A DNA stretch of 64,000 nt, taken from assembly GCA_963969345.1 (NCBI GenBank), contig OZ017766.1, forward strand, positions 1,612,001 through 1,676,000. Direction: 5' to 3'. Below the pieces are notes generated by a model. That model was not told the DNA's origin and did not search any database. It saw only the letters and a program-made list of their open reading frames with translations. Shown here piece by piece: positions 45,706 to 61,004 of this stretch. The translations under genes were made by a program, and so were the position numbers. The stretch comes from Turbatrix aceti. Taxonomy: Eukaryota > Nematoda > Chromadorea > Rhabditida > Panagrolaimidae. Within the stretch, counting starts at the first letter, position 1. Each line of letters starts with the position of its first letter.

Positions 45706-46061
45706 CGATGGCACGAGTGAGAAACTCTTGGAGACACCAGGGTCGTTCACGCAAAAAATTTAAAAACTAGGCAGGTTTGCGGCGTTCGAGACCTATTTAA
45801 CACTGTACGGTATCGTAAAACAAGATTAAACGTAAAGTTTTTATTTTTGCGCCAATTGACCAGTTTTTGGCGTTGTGTCCGTTTAGCCTCTCGCGCTGAT
45901 ATTTTTTGATGATGCGTTTGCCCGGTGGTTTTCGCGTTTGTTGTTTGCCCGTTGTCGAACTCTATGCTTTTTCCTGCGCGTCTACGTGGCGTTTTTATCC
46001 CACCCCGATACAAAGCAACCTTCCATGCTCCTTAATTTTCAGTTTGCCTGTAGCGATCGTT

Positions 46062-49000
46062 ATGGCAGACGAAACCTTGGTAGCCGACTCAACTTTTAAC
46101 GTGACGGGACCGATCGATGTGAGTTTTACGTTGTTCTTGTATCTTACCTACGCTTGCAATGCTTTCAGCCTCCGGTCGATGTCGTTGACCTCGAGGCGTT
46201 CAAGGACCACGTCGTCAATGCTCTTCGCTTTCATTTCGACGAAATTGACGAGCTACAAGTCCGCGACGCCCTCGATACGGGCCGAGATTGCCTTCAGAAG
46301 TTCATTTCGGATGCACAGGTGCCGGCTGTGGTGGTCGAACGCACGATCGTCACCAACGACCTCGAGGATACGCCGTCGTTCGTGGTGACGAATGACATCG
46401 GCTATCGCAGCGAGCGGACGGTCTGCGTCGTCTTCCAAAAGTCGGTGCCGAGAATCGAGGCCGATAAATCAGTCAAAAGTCAGGTTTCGACGATGCTGTA
46501 CGTTTTTTTAAACTTTTAGGTTTTTTTATTACTATACCTTGAATTTCTCCTTCAAATTTATGTTTTTCTGTTATGCTGAATGTCTTGATTTTTTAGGATC
46601 AACGAGGGCAACATCTACGACTCACTGCTGAACAACCTCGGCAACGTTTTCGCTCCGCTTTTCAAGTCCTTTGTCCGCGAGTCGCGACGCGTCGATCACG
46701 ATGACGACAAACTGGCGCCTATAGTCGAGAAGAATCTCGAGGAAGCCCAGGTCGGACTCCTTCACATGCAGCAGAACATCGATATTCCCGAGCTTGACAT
46801 GAATTTCCATCCCAAGATTCTCGAAGTCTGTGAGACGGCGAAGCGTGAAGGCCGGAAGGCGACGATCGACGACCTCGGCGACATCGTCAACGACTCGGAC
46901 TTTCTCAACCGCGTTCAGCAGTACGTGAATCAGTGGACGACTGAAATTCAGAAGGTCACCGTCATGCTCGATCACGATACCAGCAAAGGCACTGCGCTCC
47001 AGGAAGTCACGTTCTGGGTCAATATTCACAATGCTCTGCGTCGGATCAACGAAAAGGTGCAGTCCGAACCCGCGCAGCTCTCGCTCCAGGTGCTCAAGGA
47101 CGGAAATCGCTTTTGTGCTACGGTGTCTTTTAACACGAATACAAGTATGTTTTTTTTCAAATTTGGTAGTGTTAAAAAATTATTTAGAACTTTCTCAACG
47201 CACCGACGAGATTACCGGATACTGCAACGTCCTCCGTGACATGCCGTTCAACGAGATGATGAGTGCGCAGAACTTCGAGGATCTTCGTCTGAGCCTGAGC
47301 CAGGTGTTTGTCCAGCTCCGAAAAGTCCGCTCTACCAAGTATCCCGTGGCTCGGTTTTACAAGTTTGTCCAGACCATTTCTCGCGACGTTTTCACCCAGC
47401 TCATCAAGGTTCGTGTTTTTAAGGAAGGATTCAACTTTGTTTTTTTCCAGATTCTGAAGCAAGTCAAGCTTCTTCACATCCCAGCCGAGGAGTGCGAGCG
47501 CTACATCCACCGTGCCGAGACCATCAACGAGCTCTGGGACGCCGAGCACGGGAAAATGGTCCAGATCATGCGTCAGGCAGCCAAGGGCAAGCGGGATGAC
47601 GTCAAGTACGTCAGGTACCAGTTTGCGCACCTTGCCCTGTTTCGTCGGCTTGAGGAAATCCGCCGACTTCGCAAGCAACACGAACAGCTCAGACAGGTCA
47701 TCTCTCGCGTTCTGCAGCCCCAGAACACGCAGGGGGGCGCCGCCAGTGGAATGGGCTTTGGCCAAGGCGCTTCCACCCTCGAAGAACTCAAAACCGCTTT
47801 CCGATGCGTCACCGACATCGACTACCTCGACGTCTCGAAGGACGGCGAAGTTGTCTGGGCGAACGCGAAGGCGCGCTACAACGAACTCATCACGCTGACG
47901 GAAAACAAGCTGGCCTCGCGGCTGAGGGACCAGCTGGGAGGCGCCAAGAATGCCCAGGACATGTTTTCCATCTTCGCCCGGTTCAACGCGCTCTTCGTCC
48001 GCGACCACATCAAAGCCGCCATCCGGGAGTTTCAGACGAAGCTCATTGAGCGGGTCAAGGAGGACATTGCCCACCTCCAGGCCAAGGCATCCAAGCCAGA
48101 GGCTCGGCGACTTGCCATGGACGCCGCCGAGCGCCGCGGCATGGGCCCACTCGGCCAGCAGTTGTGGTACATCAAATCGATCGATACGAAGCTCCAGAAG
48201 TACATCAATCGCGTCGGAGCAGTCCTGGGCAGCGATTGGGCGAATCAGGTCGAAGGCCGGGAACTGAAGGAAATCTACTCCAAATTTGAACTTCAACTCC
48301 AGATCAAGCCGCTCATCGACGACTGGTTCGAGACGACTTCTCGGAAGGAGTTTGTCCAGCATCAGCCCATATTTGTCGTCGACAAGCAGCAGTACGGCGG
48401 CAAGGTGGTGCCCAAGCTGAGACTCAACTTCTCGGATGACCTGCTCCTCGTGCCAAGGGAGGTACGTTCGCTGCAGGCGATGAACATCCGTCCGCCCTTC
48501 AAAGTGCTCACCCTGTCGAATCACATCAATCTGATCATCCCGGCCGTCATGTCGCTCCGGGAGTCACTGGAGACCTTTGAATTTGCGTCAAATGTCGTGG
48601 CTAAAAAGCCGCACATCGAATTGCTGATTCTCAGTTATCGCCGGGATGTTCGCGCTATTTTTGAAGAGGTTTGCGGGCTCTTTTTGTTTCCATGATTGTT
48701 TTGGAATTTTTAGTCAAGCGCAATGCAGTGGGATTCGTACAAACTCTCGACGTACGCTGCGAAACTCTCGGAGGCGGTCACGGTCTATTCGGACAAAGTC
48801 GCAGAAGCTGTGCATCACGTTGACAAGATTTACGCCGATCTCGACAGTCTCGTATCCTGTGAATTTTCGTACCAAGTCATCGGTAAGCACGTCTCCAACA
48901 TCCAGGATTCGGTTGATCTTCTTGCTCTTGCTACGTTCTCACGACTTGACGACTGGGTTCAGAACTTGGATCACGAGGTAGATTTTTTATAACTTTTTCA

Positions 49001-52000
49001 CCCAAAAAACATGTGTCCCATTTCAGATCGAAAACCGGCTCTCCATTCGTTGCGAGCAGGCCATCCGAGTCTGGACCGAGACGCTCAACGGCACTGCCGA
49101 TGTCGACGACGTCATCGCTGGTATTTCGGCGCCGTCCATCCCGAACATCATCCTCGAGGTCCGCATCAACCATCAGGTCATGTCGGTGTTCCCGACGCTC
49201 GAGACAGCTCGCGAGCGTCTTCACCAGTTCCTCGATGCCTTCCATGGCTGCGCTTCCGCTCAGCCCCGGATTTCTTCGAAGCGCTCCCTGCACCTCATCA
49301 CCGGCGAAGACGACGCCCAGGCGCAGCGTACGTACTCGAACATCCTGTCTCTCATGCCCCAGCGGAACCAGGTATTCCTCGACGCGTTCACCGCAATTGA
49401 AACCATCATGACCCGTGTCTCGAGCTACGTCGACGAGTGGATATCGTACCAGTCGCTCTGGGAGCTGCAGATCGACGCGGTCTTTGACAAGCTTGGAAAC
49501 GATCTCCCGAAGTGGATGCAGGTGCTCATCGACGTCCGTAAGTCGAGATACGCCGTGGATCGCCAGGAAACGCAGATGGTTTTCAAGCCGATTATCGTCG
49601 ACTACGGCAAAGTGCAGTCCAAGGTCTCGCTCAAGTACGACCAGTGGCATCGCGAAGTCATGTCCAAGTTTGCCTCTCTCCTTGCCAAGGAAATGCAGCT
49701 CTTCTACGCGAACGCATCCAAGTGGCGAACGGACCTCGAAACCCAATCCGTCGACTCCGGCTCGACAGCCGATGCCGTCGGTCTCATCACCTTCGTCCAA
49801 TCCCTCAAAAGACAGTCCAAGGACTGTAAAGACTTTGTCGAGCGCTTCAAAAACGGTCAACGTCTGCTGACTTCTCAGAGATTCCAGTTTCCCTCGAGAT
49901 GGCTTTACGCCGAAAACATCGAGGGTGAATGGGGGGCGCTCGAAGATCTCCTCGATCGCAAGGATACCGTCATTCAGTCTCAACTTTTGCACCTCCAGAA
50001 CCGGATCAAGAGCGAGGATAGCATTGTAGTCAAGAAGGTTGACGATCTTCTCGAGGACTGGAATCTTGCCAAACCCGTTCACGTGAGTTTATAGTGTTTT
50101 TTTTATTTTTTGTAATTTTTTTTCAGAGCTCCAACAAGCCAAAGGAAGTCGTCCAGGCGCTTTCTGTGTTTGAAGACAAAATGGCCCGCATTCGGGAGGA
50201 CCGCGAGAACATGCGTCGTGCCAAGGCGGCCCTCGAAATGTCGGACCCATCGCTGCTTTCCGGGCACACTGATCGTCTGGATGTCGCTGTCGAAGAGCTC
50301 AACGACCTCAAAGGCGTCTGGAACGCCCTGTCCCCGGTCTTCGATATCGTCGATCAGATCAAGGAAACGACGTGGCTCAGCGTCCAGCCGCGCAAGATTC
50401 GCAACATCCTCGAAGAGCAGATCGTGGCTCTCAAAGAGCTTCCGACGCAGTACAAGTCGTACGATGCGTACGAAAATGCCCGCAAGATGCTTCAGAACTT
50501 CATCCAGGTGAACATGATGGTGGTCGAGCTCAAATCTGAGGCTCTCAAGGAACGACACTGGAAGCAGCTCATGAAGGAGCTCAACGTCAACTGGAACCTG
50601 CAGGACCTTCAACTGGGACAGGTCTGGGATATCGACCTGGCAGCTCACGACAACGCCATCAAACAGATCCTCGTCGTCGCCCAGGGCGAAATGGCGCTCG
50701 AAGAATTCCTGAACCAAGTTCGGGAGTACTGGCAGACTTTCGAGGTTGAGCTCATCAACTACCAGAACAAGACCCGTCTCATCAAAGGCTGGGACGACCT
50801 TTTCAACAAGCTAAAGGAGCACATGAACAGCCTTGCCGCGATGAAGCTCTCGCCGTACTTCAAGCAATTTGAGGAAGACGCTCTGCTCTGGGAAGACAGG
50901 CTCAACAAGATCAACGCCCTCTTCGACGTCTGGATCGACGTCCAGCGACGCTGGGTCTACCTCGAGGGCCTGTTCTCTGGCAGCGCGGACATCGTCAACC
51001 TCCTGCCTTCCGAATCCAGCAAGTTCGCGTCTGCGTCGACCGAGTTCCTGGCTATCATGAAGAGAGTGGCCACGAATCCCCGGATTCTGGACGTCGTTCA
51101 CATGCAGGGGGCCCAAAAGCTACTCGAACGCCTGGCCGACATGCTTGCCAAGATCCAAAAGGCCCTCGGCGACTACCTCGAACGCGAGCGATCGACCTTC
51201 CCCCGATTCTACTTTGTCGGCGACGAGGATCTCCTCGAAATCATGGGCAACTCCAAGGACGTTCTCAGAATCTTCAAGCACCTCAAAAAGATGTTCGCAG
51301 GCATCATGTCGATGGAGTACGACGACGAGACCAAGGAAATCCGCGCGATCATCAGTCGAGAGGGCGAGCATGTCGTGCTCAAAAAAGTCGTCAGCCTGAA
51401 GAAGTTCCCGCGGGTCAACGACTGGCTCAAGGAGCTGGAAGACGAGATGCGCCGCACGCTCGCAGCTTACCTTGCCAGCGCGGTCGAGACTTTTGCAAAG
51501 TTCGACGTCGGCAGCCTTGATTTTGAGGAATTTATGCAGTGGTTGGATGACTATCCGGTGAGTAGCCTAAAATAGTTGAATTTGATTCTGTGAATCTTTT
51601 TTTTAGTCGCAAATCGTCAGCATAAGCGGTGACATTTGGTGGAGCGACGCGATTGAGCGTAACCTCTCGCAGGGCCAGGCCGTCGATGGCAACCTCAAGG
51701 AAGTCGAGACCATACTGGCTCTTCTCTCCGAGAGCGTTCTCCGAGAACAACCCCCGACTCGTCGTCGAAAGATCGAAGCTCTGGTTGGTTCATTTTTTTA
51801 TGCGACAAAAAATAGTTTATGTATTGTTGTAGATTACGGAATTCGTTCACAAGCGCGATATCACCCGCCTACTGGTTGCGAACAACGTCGTCAAGAACAA
51901 CGATTTCCTCTGGCTGGGAAATATGCGTTTCTATTTTGACGCGAAGCAAGCCGACCCCTTCAAATGCTGCATTGTGCGAATGGCCAACGCCGAGTTCTAC

Positions 52001-55000
52001 TACGGCTTTGAGTACCTGGGCATCCAGGAAAAGCTCGTCCAGACGCCGCTCACCGATCGCTGCTACCTCACGATGACCCAGGCGCTGCACGCCCGTCTCG
52101 GTGGCAGTCCGTTTGGTCCTGCGGGTACCGGCAAGACGGAGTCCGTCAAAGCTCTCGGCAACCAACTCGGTCGATACGTGCTCGTCTTCAACTGCGATGA
52201 AACATTTGATTTCCAGGTGGGAATCAGAGTTGGGGTTTATTTTGCTGATTTTTGGTTGTTTTTAGGCTGTGGGTCGCATCCTGGTCGGTCTCTGCCAAGT
52301 CGGCGCGTGGGGCTGCTTCGACGAATTCAATCGCCTCGAAGAACGCATGCTGTCTGCGGTCTCGCAGCAGATCCAAACCATCCAGGAATCCGTGCGCGCA
52401 GGCGGGGAGCAGAAGATTACGATTGTTGGCAAACAACTTACCGTCAACCTTAACATGGCCATCTTCATCACGATGAACCCGGGCTATTCGGGACGCTCAA
52501 ACCTTCCCGATAACCTGAAACAGCTCTTCCGCTCCCTCGCCATGACTCAGCCAGACCGCAATCTCATCGCTGAGGTCATGCTCTTCTCACAGGGCTTCCG
52601 GACCGCAGAAACGCTCGCAAAGAAGATCGTCCCGTTGTTTATGTGAGTTTAAGGCTAAAAAACCTATTTTAACTTGCTTCTGTATTTTTTCAGCCTCTGC
52701 AAAGAACAGCTCTCCAATCAGTCCCACTACGACTTTGGCCTCCGTGCACTGAAGTACGTCCTCGTCTCCGCCGGCAACATCAAACGCGACCACATTCAGT
52801 TGATGAAAGAGCACGCGATTCAGGAGGGCAACGAAATGACGGAAAACGAAATTGCCCAACAACTCCCGGAACAACAGATCCTGATTCAGTCGGTCTGCGA
52901 GACTCTCGTCCCCAAGCTCGTCTCGGAAGACATCACTCTCCTCCACTCGCTGCTCCAGGACGTCTTCCCCGATGCCCAGTACGTTCCCAAGCAGATGGAC
53001 GACCTTCGGGACGCCATCGCCAAGGTCTGCGACCAGCTCATGCTCGCGTACTCGTCAAATCAGGGCGAACGCGGCAGTCTGTGGCTCGAAAAGGTCCTGC
53101 AACTCTACCAGATCACGAATCTCAACCACGGACTCATGCTCGTCGGCGCGAGCGGGTCTGGCAAAACGATGGCGTGGAAGGTGCTGCTGAAGGCGCTGGA
53201 GAACCTAGAAAGGGTGGAAGGCGTGGCACACGTCATCGACGCGAAGGCCATGTCCAAGGATTCGCTTTACGGTGTCCTCGATGCGAACACGAGGGAATGG
53301 ACGGACGGTCTCTTCACCCACATCATCCGCAAGATCATCGACAACGTTCGCGGCGAGGCGGACAAGCGGCACTGGATTGTCTTCGACGGCGACGTGGATC
53401 CAGAGTGGGTTGAGAACCTCAATTCCGTGCTCGATGACAACAAGCTGCTCACGCTGCCTAACGGCGAACGTCTCTCCATCCCGCCCAACGTCAGAATCAT
53501 GTTTGAGGTTTCCGACCTCAAATACGCGACTCTGGCCACCGTCTCGCGCTGTGGCATGATCTGGTTCGCGGAAGAGGTCGTGACGTGCGACATGCTCTGC
53601 GAGAACTACGTCAATCGTCTCCGAACGCTTCGACTCGACACCGACTCCCAGCACACGGTCTCCGACATTCTCAACGCGGTCGCTCCGGCGGCCGCGGCCG
53701 TGGAACTTGCCGCGACCCCGATGGAAGGCAGTGTGACCGCTTCCATGATGCCGACGCAGATGAAAGACGAGGGCGTTTCCCGTACTCTCGAGATCCAGAA
53801 TTACTGTGCGTCCGTCCTGGCCGGCGATCTGGCGTCTGGGGCTCTCGTGCTGAACGCTCTGGACTACGCCATGGCTGAAGTCGACCACATCATGGAAGCC
53901 AACCCCCAACGACTGCTCCTGGCCTTCTTCGCCATGATGAATTACTCAGTCCGACGTCTCCTGGCGTACGACTTCAACCACCGCGACTACCCGCTGTCTC
54001 AGGAGCAAATTGAAGCCTACATCGTGCGGTGCATGCTCGTCAACACCATCTGGGCGTTCAGCGGCGATGGAAAGTGGAAGTGCCGAAAGGCAGTCTCCGA
54101 CTTTGTTCGCTCGGCGACGACCAGTGACCTCCCGCCGACGAATGTGCTTGCGGACTACTACGTCAGCATCACTCATGGCTGGTTGCCCTGGGAGGGCAAG
54201 GTGCCGAAGATGGAGATCGAGTCTCACAGAGTCACGTCGACCGACGTCGTTGTGCCGACGATGGACACCGTCCGCCACGAGCTGCTGCTCAACATCTGGC
54301 TCTCCGAACGCAAGCCCCTCGTGCTCTGCGGTCCGCCTGGATCCGGCAAGACGATGACGCTTCTCTGCGCACTCAGAACCCTGCCCGACATGGACGTGGT
54401 TAACGTCAACTTTTCGTCTGCGACGACGCCGGAGCTGCTGTTGAAGACGTTTGATCACTACTGCGAGTACCGCAGAACACCGAATGGAGTCGTTCTTTCT
54501 CCGGTCCAGATGACGAGGTGGTTGGTCATCTTTTGCGATGAAATTAACCTACCGGCGCCCGACAAGTACGGCACGCAGAGGGTTATCTCGTTCATGAGGC
54601 AGCTCGTTGAGCAGGTTGGTTCGGGTTAAAAAAACCGATTTTGTTCGTCAAAGTTAATTTTGAATTTTTCAGAACGGTTTCTACCGCCCGTCAGACCAGC
54701 AGTGGGTCACGCTTGAGCGCATCCAGTTTGTCGGCGCGTGCAACCCTCCGACCGATCCCGGACGTAACCCCCTCTCTCTTCGCTTCCTTCGGCACGTCCC
54801 CGTCGTCTACGTCGACTACCCAGGCCCAGCGTCGCTCAAGCAAATCTATGGCACTTTCATGCGCGCCACGCTTCGTTCGAACGCATCGTGCCACCACATG
54901 ATCGACGCCATGACCGATGCCATGGTTGATTTCTACCTCCAAAACCAGGTGGGATTGTTTTGCAAAAATGTGAAATCATTAACCTTTGATTTTTCTAGGA

Positions 55001-58000
55001 AAAGTTCACGCAGGACGACCAGCCACACTACGTCTACTCACCACGCGAGCTCACGCGATGGGTCCGTGGCATCAGCGAGGCCATCACGCCCCTCTCCGAC
55101 GTTTCCCCCGAGTACCTCGTTCGTCTCTGGGCTCACGAAGCGCTGCGTCTGTTTTACGATCGTCTTGTTCACGACGAAGAACGTGCCTTCATCGATGACC
55201 TCCTGGATTCGATTGGTGCCAACTACTTTTCCAAGTACGTCGACATCAAGGAAGCCCTGCAGCGCCCCATTTTGTTCTCGTGCTGGCTCGCGAAGACGTA
55301 TCAGTCGGTTTCTCGCGAAAACATGGTCGAGTACATGCGAGCTCGACTCAAGACGTTCTACGAGGAAGAACTCGACGTTCCACTCGTGCTCTTCGATCAG
55401 ATGGTTGAGCACGTGCTGCGAATTGACCGCATCTACCGCCAGCCCCAGGGACACCTGCTCCTCATCGGTGTCTCGGGTTCCGGCAAGACAACGCTTTCGA
55501 GATTCGTCGCGTGGATGAGTGGAATGTCTGTCTTCCAGGTGGGGATCTAATTTTTGTGATCTCGATTCAAATTGTCTTTTTCAGCTTAAAGTCCACTCGG
55601 CATACGACGCTGCCGATTTCGACGAAGACATTCGCTTTGTCCTCCGCAAGGCTGGATGCCGGAACGAACAGGTTTGCTTCATCATGGATGAGTCCAACAT
55701 GCTGAATACCGCGTTCCTCGAGCGACTGAACACGCTTCTTGCGAACGGCGAAGTCCCTGGCCTCTTCGAAGGCGACGAATACACCTCGCTGATGAACCAG
55801 ATCCGGGAAGGCGCGACCAAGGCTGGCGTCAAGCTGAAGACCGACGAGGATCTCTACAAGTGGTTTACCGAGCAGGTCATCCGCAACCTCCACGTCGTCT
55901 TCACCATGAATCCCTCTGGAGACGGCCTGCGTGAGCGGGCTTCGACGTCGCCTGCACTCTTCAACCGATGCGTCCTTAACTGGTTCGGCGACTGGACCAA
56001 TGACGCCCTCTTCCAGGTCGGTGATGAGCTGACCAACCTCATGGACATCCACAAGTCCGAGTACGTGCCTCCGCCTGCGATGCCGAGGATGTCGTCCTAC
56101 CTGCCGGAGCACGTCTACTACCGTCACGCTGTCGTCAATTCCTTTGTTCAGTTCCACAACTTTGTGAGGGTGTTGAATGACTCTGAAGTCCGGAAAGGTC
56201 ATCGCGCGACGGCCCTCACCCCGAGGCACTACCTGGACTTCATCAAGCAGTTCATCAAGCTGTTTAACGAGAAGCGACACGAATTGGAGGATGAACAGCT
56301 GCATCTCAACATTGGTCTGAGGAAAATCCAGGAAACCGAGGAGCAGGTCAAGGAACTCCAGACGTCGCTCAAGCTGAAGGGCACTGAACTCGAGCAGAAG
56401 AAGAACGCTGCCAACGCCAAGCTGAAGGAGATGTTCGAAGACCAGCAGAAGGCGGAGAAGGAAAAGACGGCCTCCGAACAGCTGCAGAAGGAACTCGGCA
56501 TCCAGCTGAAGGAAATCGAGGAAAAGACCAAGCAGGTCCACACCGACCTCGCGGAAGTCGAACCGGCCGTCGAAGAAGCCAAGCAGGCGGTCAAGGGCAT
56601 CAAGAAGCAGCAGCTTGTCGAGCTCAAGTCCATGCAATCCCCGCCGTCGGCTGTCAAGCTCGCCCTCGAGTCGCTGTGCCTCTTCCTCGGCGAAAACGTC
56701 ACTACTGACTGGAAGACCATCCGATCCGTCATCGTGAAGGAGGACTTCATCTCGCGCATTCTTCAGTTCAATTCCGAGTCCATCAAGCCTGAAAACATCC
56801 AGCAGATGCAAAAGTACAAAGACAACCCTGACTGGGACTTTGAAAAGGTTAACCGCGCCTCGACGGCGTGTGGGCCGATGCTCAAGTGGGTCAAGGCCCA
56901 GATCCTCTACTCAGACATGCTGCACAAGGTCGAGCCGCTCAGAAATGTGCTCCGGAAGCTTGAAACTGACGCCCAGACCAAGACCCGCAAGGGCGAAGAG
57001 CTCAAGCAGACCATTGCTGATCTCGAGAAGTCAATCACCGCCTACAAAGACGAATACGCTGTCCTCATCGGTCAGGCCGAAACCATCAAGGCCGACCTCG
57101 CGACCGTCCAGGAGAAGGTGGGGCGATCGATCGAGCTCCTGTCTTCCCTTCGATCCGAGAACGAGCGCTGGAACCAGTCTTGCGCGGGATTCACCCAGCA
57201 AATGGACACTCTCGTCGGCGACACCGCTCTTACGGCTGCCTTCATTGCCTACGCCGGCTACTACGACCAGCAGCTTCGAGACGCCCTCTTCCACAAGTGG
57301 ATCGATATCCTCAACATCTCGGATGTCAAATTCCGCTCGGATATTGCGAGAATCGAGTACCTTTCGACGGCGGAAGAACGACTGCAGTGGAACAACAACG
57401 GCCTTCCCAAGGATGATCTCTGCACCGAGAATGCCATCATGCTGCATCGCTACAACCGGTACCCGCTCGTCATCGATCCCAGTGGACAGGCCTTGGACTA
57501 CCTTTCGAAGCAGTTCGAGGGCGAGAACATCCAGAAGACGAGCTTCTTGAGCAAGGGATTCAGGTTGGGTTTTTTTTTGTTTAAAACTGGTCTACGGGTT
57601 TATTTATAGAAAAACCCTGGAAACATCTCTCCGCTTTGGCGCCATCATGCTTGTCACGGACGTTGAAGTCTACGATCCCATCCTCAACCCCGTGCTCAAC
57701 CGCGAAGTCAAGCGCGCTGCTGGTCGCGTTCTCATCACAATCGGTGACCAGGACATCGATCTCTCGCCTGCGTTCAAGATCTTCCTTGTCACTCGCAATT
57801 CTGCGGTGAGTCAATGTTTTAAATATTTTTTGAATTGCTGAACCATTTTTTCAGCTCGATTTCCCGCCAGACCTTTGCTCTCGCGTGACTTTCGTCAACT
57901 TCACAGTCACCCGTGGTTCTCTCGAAACGCAGTGCCTTCACGAAGTCCTCCGCTCAGAGAGACCGGATATCGATGAAAAGCGCAACGACTTGCTCAAACT

Positions 58001-60799
58001 CCAGGGCGAATTCGCACTTCGTCTCCGACAGCTCGAAAAGGCACTGCTCATTGCGCTCAACGAGTCGAAGGGCAAGATTCTCGACGACAACTCGGTCATT
58101 GCTACGCTCGAGAAACTCAAGACAGAAGCCAAGGAAGTGAGCAAGAAGGCGGCAGAAACGGACATCGTCATGAAGGAAGTCGAGGTCGTCTCGCAGAACT
58201 ACGTCAATCTGGCGCACGCCTGCTCGCTCATCTACCTCACCCTGCACCACCTCAACGAAATTCACTTCCTCTACCACTACTCGCTGAGTTTCATTTCGGA
58301 CATTTTCTCGAGCATCCTGCAGACACCGGCGTTGGACGGAGTGACTGATCACAACAAGCGCCTCGAAATCATCACTACCACTATGTTCCAAGTAGGCTTT
58401 TTGCGTTAGGAGGCATTTATTGACGGGCAGCTGGGTTTTAGGTCGTTTACCGCCGCGTGTCGCAGGGCATGCTACACTCGGACAAGCTGCTGCTGGCCAT
58501 CCTTCTCCTCCGCATCTACCTGAAGTGCTGCACGAACGAGCGCGGCTACGACGAGAAGTTTGACTACCTTCTGCTCAAGTCGGAGCTCCTGCTCTCCGAT
58601 TCGAGCAAGTCGATGCAAGATCAGGCTACCAAGCACCCGGTTGCCGGCCTCAGTCAGGAACAGGTGGTCCAATTGATTCAGCTCAGCCGTCTTGCCGAGT
58701 TCAAGGATGTCCTGAAGAAGGCCCAGGTCCATGGAGACTTTACCTCGTGGCTGGTGTCTGACGGACCTGAAAGCAACGTCCCCGAGCTCTACACCGGTGA
58801 CAAGCAGCTCTCCGCTGTCAGCAAAGCCCTCAATGACATGCTCGTCGTCCATGCCCTTCGCCCGGACCGTCTGCTCGCTGCGGCCCATTTTGTTGTCTCG
58901 GCCACGTTCGGCCTCGAGTTCATGCAGCAAGACAAGGTCATCAACCTCCAGGATATTATTGAAAACGAAGTGTCCTCGAAGACGCCCATGCTGCTGTGCT
59001 CGGCGATCGGATACGACGCCTCCGGACGCGTCGAGGATCTGGCTCTGGAACTGAGAAGGGATGTGACGTCCATTGCCATCGGATCGGCGGAGGGCTTCAC
59101 GCAGGCCGAGAAACTGCTCGAATCGGCCAACAAGTCCGCGCGGTGGATCCTGCTCAAGAACGTTCATCTCGCGCCGACTTGGCTGACGCAGCTCGAGCGA
59201 CGACTGAACACGCTCAAGCCGCATCCCCAGTTTAGGCTGATTTTGACGGCCGAGATTCATCCCAAGTTGCCGGTTTCCGTCATTCAGGTAGGTATTTTTG
59301 GAATATGTAATGAGTTTTATCCGGCAACCTTTTAGGTCTCCCGAATCGTGGTCTTCGAGCCAGCAACGGGCCTCAAGTCGAGCATGCTGCGGTCGCTCTC
59401 CTCGCTGCCTCCCGCCCGCATTGCCAAGGCCCCCGTCGAACGAGCCCACCTCTACCTGCTCACGTCCTACCTTCACGCCCTCGTCCAGGAACGTCTGCGC
59501 TACCGGCCTCTCGGCTGGGCCAACGCCTACGAATTCAGCGACGCAGACCTTCGCATGGCCTGCGACACCCTGGACTCCGCAGTCGATAGCGTCGCTCAGG
59601 GCCGGTCCAACGTCAGCCCCGACAAGTTGCCCTGGAAGGCGATTCAGACGCTCTTCTCGCAGTGCATCTACGGTGGCAAGGTGGACAACCGCTTCGATCA
59701 GACGCTGCTGGATTGCTTCCTCGAAAAGATCTTCACGTCCAAGTCATTTGACAGCGATTTTGTCCTGATCAACAACATTGACGGCAAATCGACGCCTCTC
59801 AATCTTCCGACGACGAGGTCTCGTGACCAGCAAATCCAGTGGGTCAACGGAATCAAACACCTTCAGATGCCGACCTGGATTGGCCTGCCGAACAACGCAG
59901 AGAAGGTCCTGCTGACGGATCGGGGGCACGAGCTCGTTCGCAACCTGCTCAAGATGTCCGACGACGAACTCGCGTACAACGACAAGATCGAGCAGGAGCA
60001 GCGCGCGCCTTCGTGGATGAAGGTGATCAGCGAGGCGGCTACGAGATGGCTATCCGTGCTGCCGGCACAGCTGACCAAGCTCAAGCGGACGACCGAGAAC
60101 ATCAAGGACCCGCTGTTCAGGTTCTTCGAGCGAGAAGTCAATGCTGGTCACCGGTTGCTGATCGACGTTCGCAACGACCTGACCGACATCCTGGCGGTCT
60201 GCAAGGGCGAGCACAAGCAGAACAACCACATCCGGGCTCTGATGTCCGCCCTCAACAAGGGCATGGTGCCCGCGCAGTGGAACAGGTACACCGTGCCGCA
60301 GTCCATCACGTCGGCGGAGTGGATGAACGACTTCGTCGAGCGGGTCAAGCAACTCGTGAGGCTCTCGGAGTCGCCTAGTCTCCGGGATGAACGCGTCTGG
60401 CTCGGCGGAATGTTCGCTCCCGAAGCGTACATCACGGCAACCCGCCAGATGATTGCCCAGTCCAACGGCTGGTCCCTTGAGCAGCTCCATATGCACGTTC
60501 GCGTCGGCAACTCAACCCATGCCGACGCCTTCACGCTCACCGGGCTCCGTGTCGTCGGGGCGACGTGCAAGTCGTCAAACAAGGTCTCCCTCACCGACGA
60601 CGTCTTCACCGACCTTGACCTCATCAACTTCTCGTGGACGCTCGAGCCGTCGCCAGTCGAAGCCGTGCCGCTGCCCGTGTATCTCTACACGACTCGCTCG
60701 CAACTCCTCTTTACGTTTAACTTGATTCCCGAAAACTTTGAAAAGTCACTTCTCTACGAGCGGGGTGTGGCTATTGTTTCGAACGCTCTCCTTGTTTAA
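46062..60799 (+). CDS. dhc-1: Cytoplasmic dynein 1 heavy chain
   Basis: Minus-end-directed microtubule motor for retrograde transport, spindle positioning and nuclear migration. Nineteen exons join in frame to about 4606 residues (human DYNC1H1 is 4646): 46062-46118, 46169-46497, 46597-47144, 47188-47408, 47451-48668, 48714-48977, 49027-50082, 50127-51557, 51607-51783, 51833-52216, 52266-52642, 52694-54614, 54673-54948, 54999-55538, 55585-57563, 57610-57805, 57855-58391, 58442-59287, 59336-60799. Order: N-terminal tail and linker, then AAA+ ring with P-loops GPAGTGKT (AAA1, about residue 1862), GASGSGKT (AAA2, about 2172), GPPGSGKT (AAA3, about 2567) and GVSGSGKT (AAA4, about 2910). The stalk coiled coils (about 3160-3285 and 3386-3455) flank the microtubule-binding domain, followed by AAA5, AAA6 and the C-terminal domain. 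Four intact P-loops and spacing identify cytoplasmic dynein 1. Coding sequence is GC-rich. Confidence 0.98.
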
Positions 60800-61004
60800 T
60801 ACGTTATATTTAATAATTTGGGCATTACATATTTATTTAACCGTCCGCTGGATAAATTGTACGAAGCGTCATTGCTGGATTCTGGTGTTTTTTGAGATTT
60901 CCGATGGTTTAAGCGCCTCCATTGATATTTTAAAAAACTAAAAAAATCTGGATTAATTTTTCCTTGTCAAAATGTATACGGTGGCTTTCAGCTGATACGA
61001 CAGC

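Noticed and set aside
47184..48524. Long minus-strand open frame of 446 codons opposite dynein
   Set aside because: It is antisense to GC-rich dynein codons, which commonly create such shadows, and has no family resemblance.
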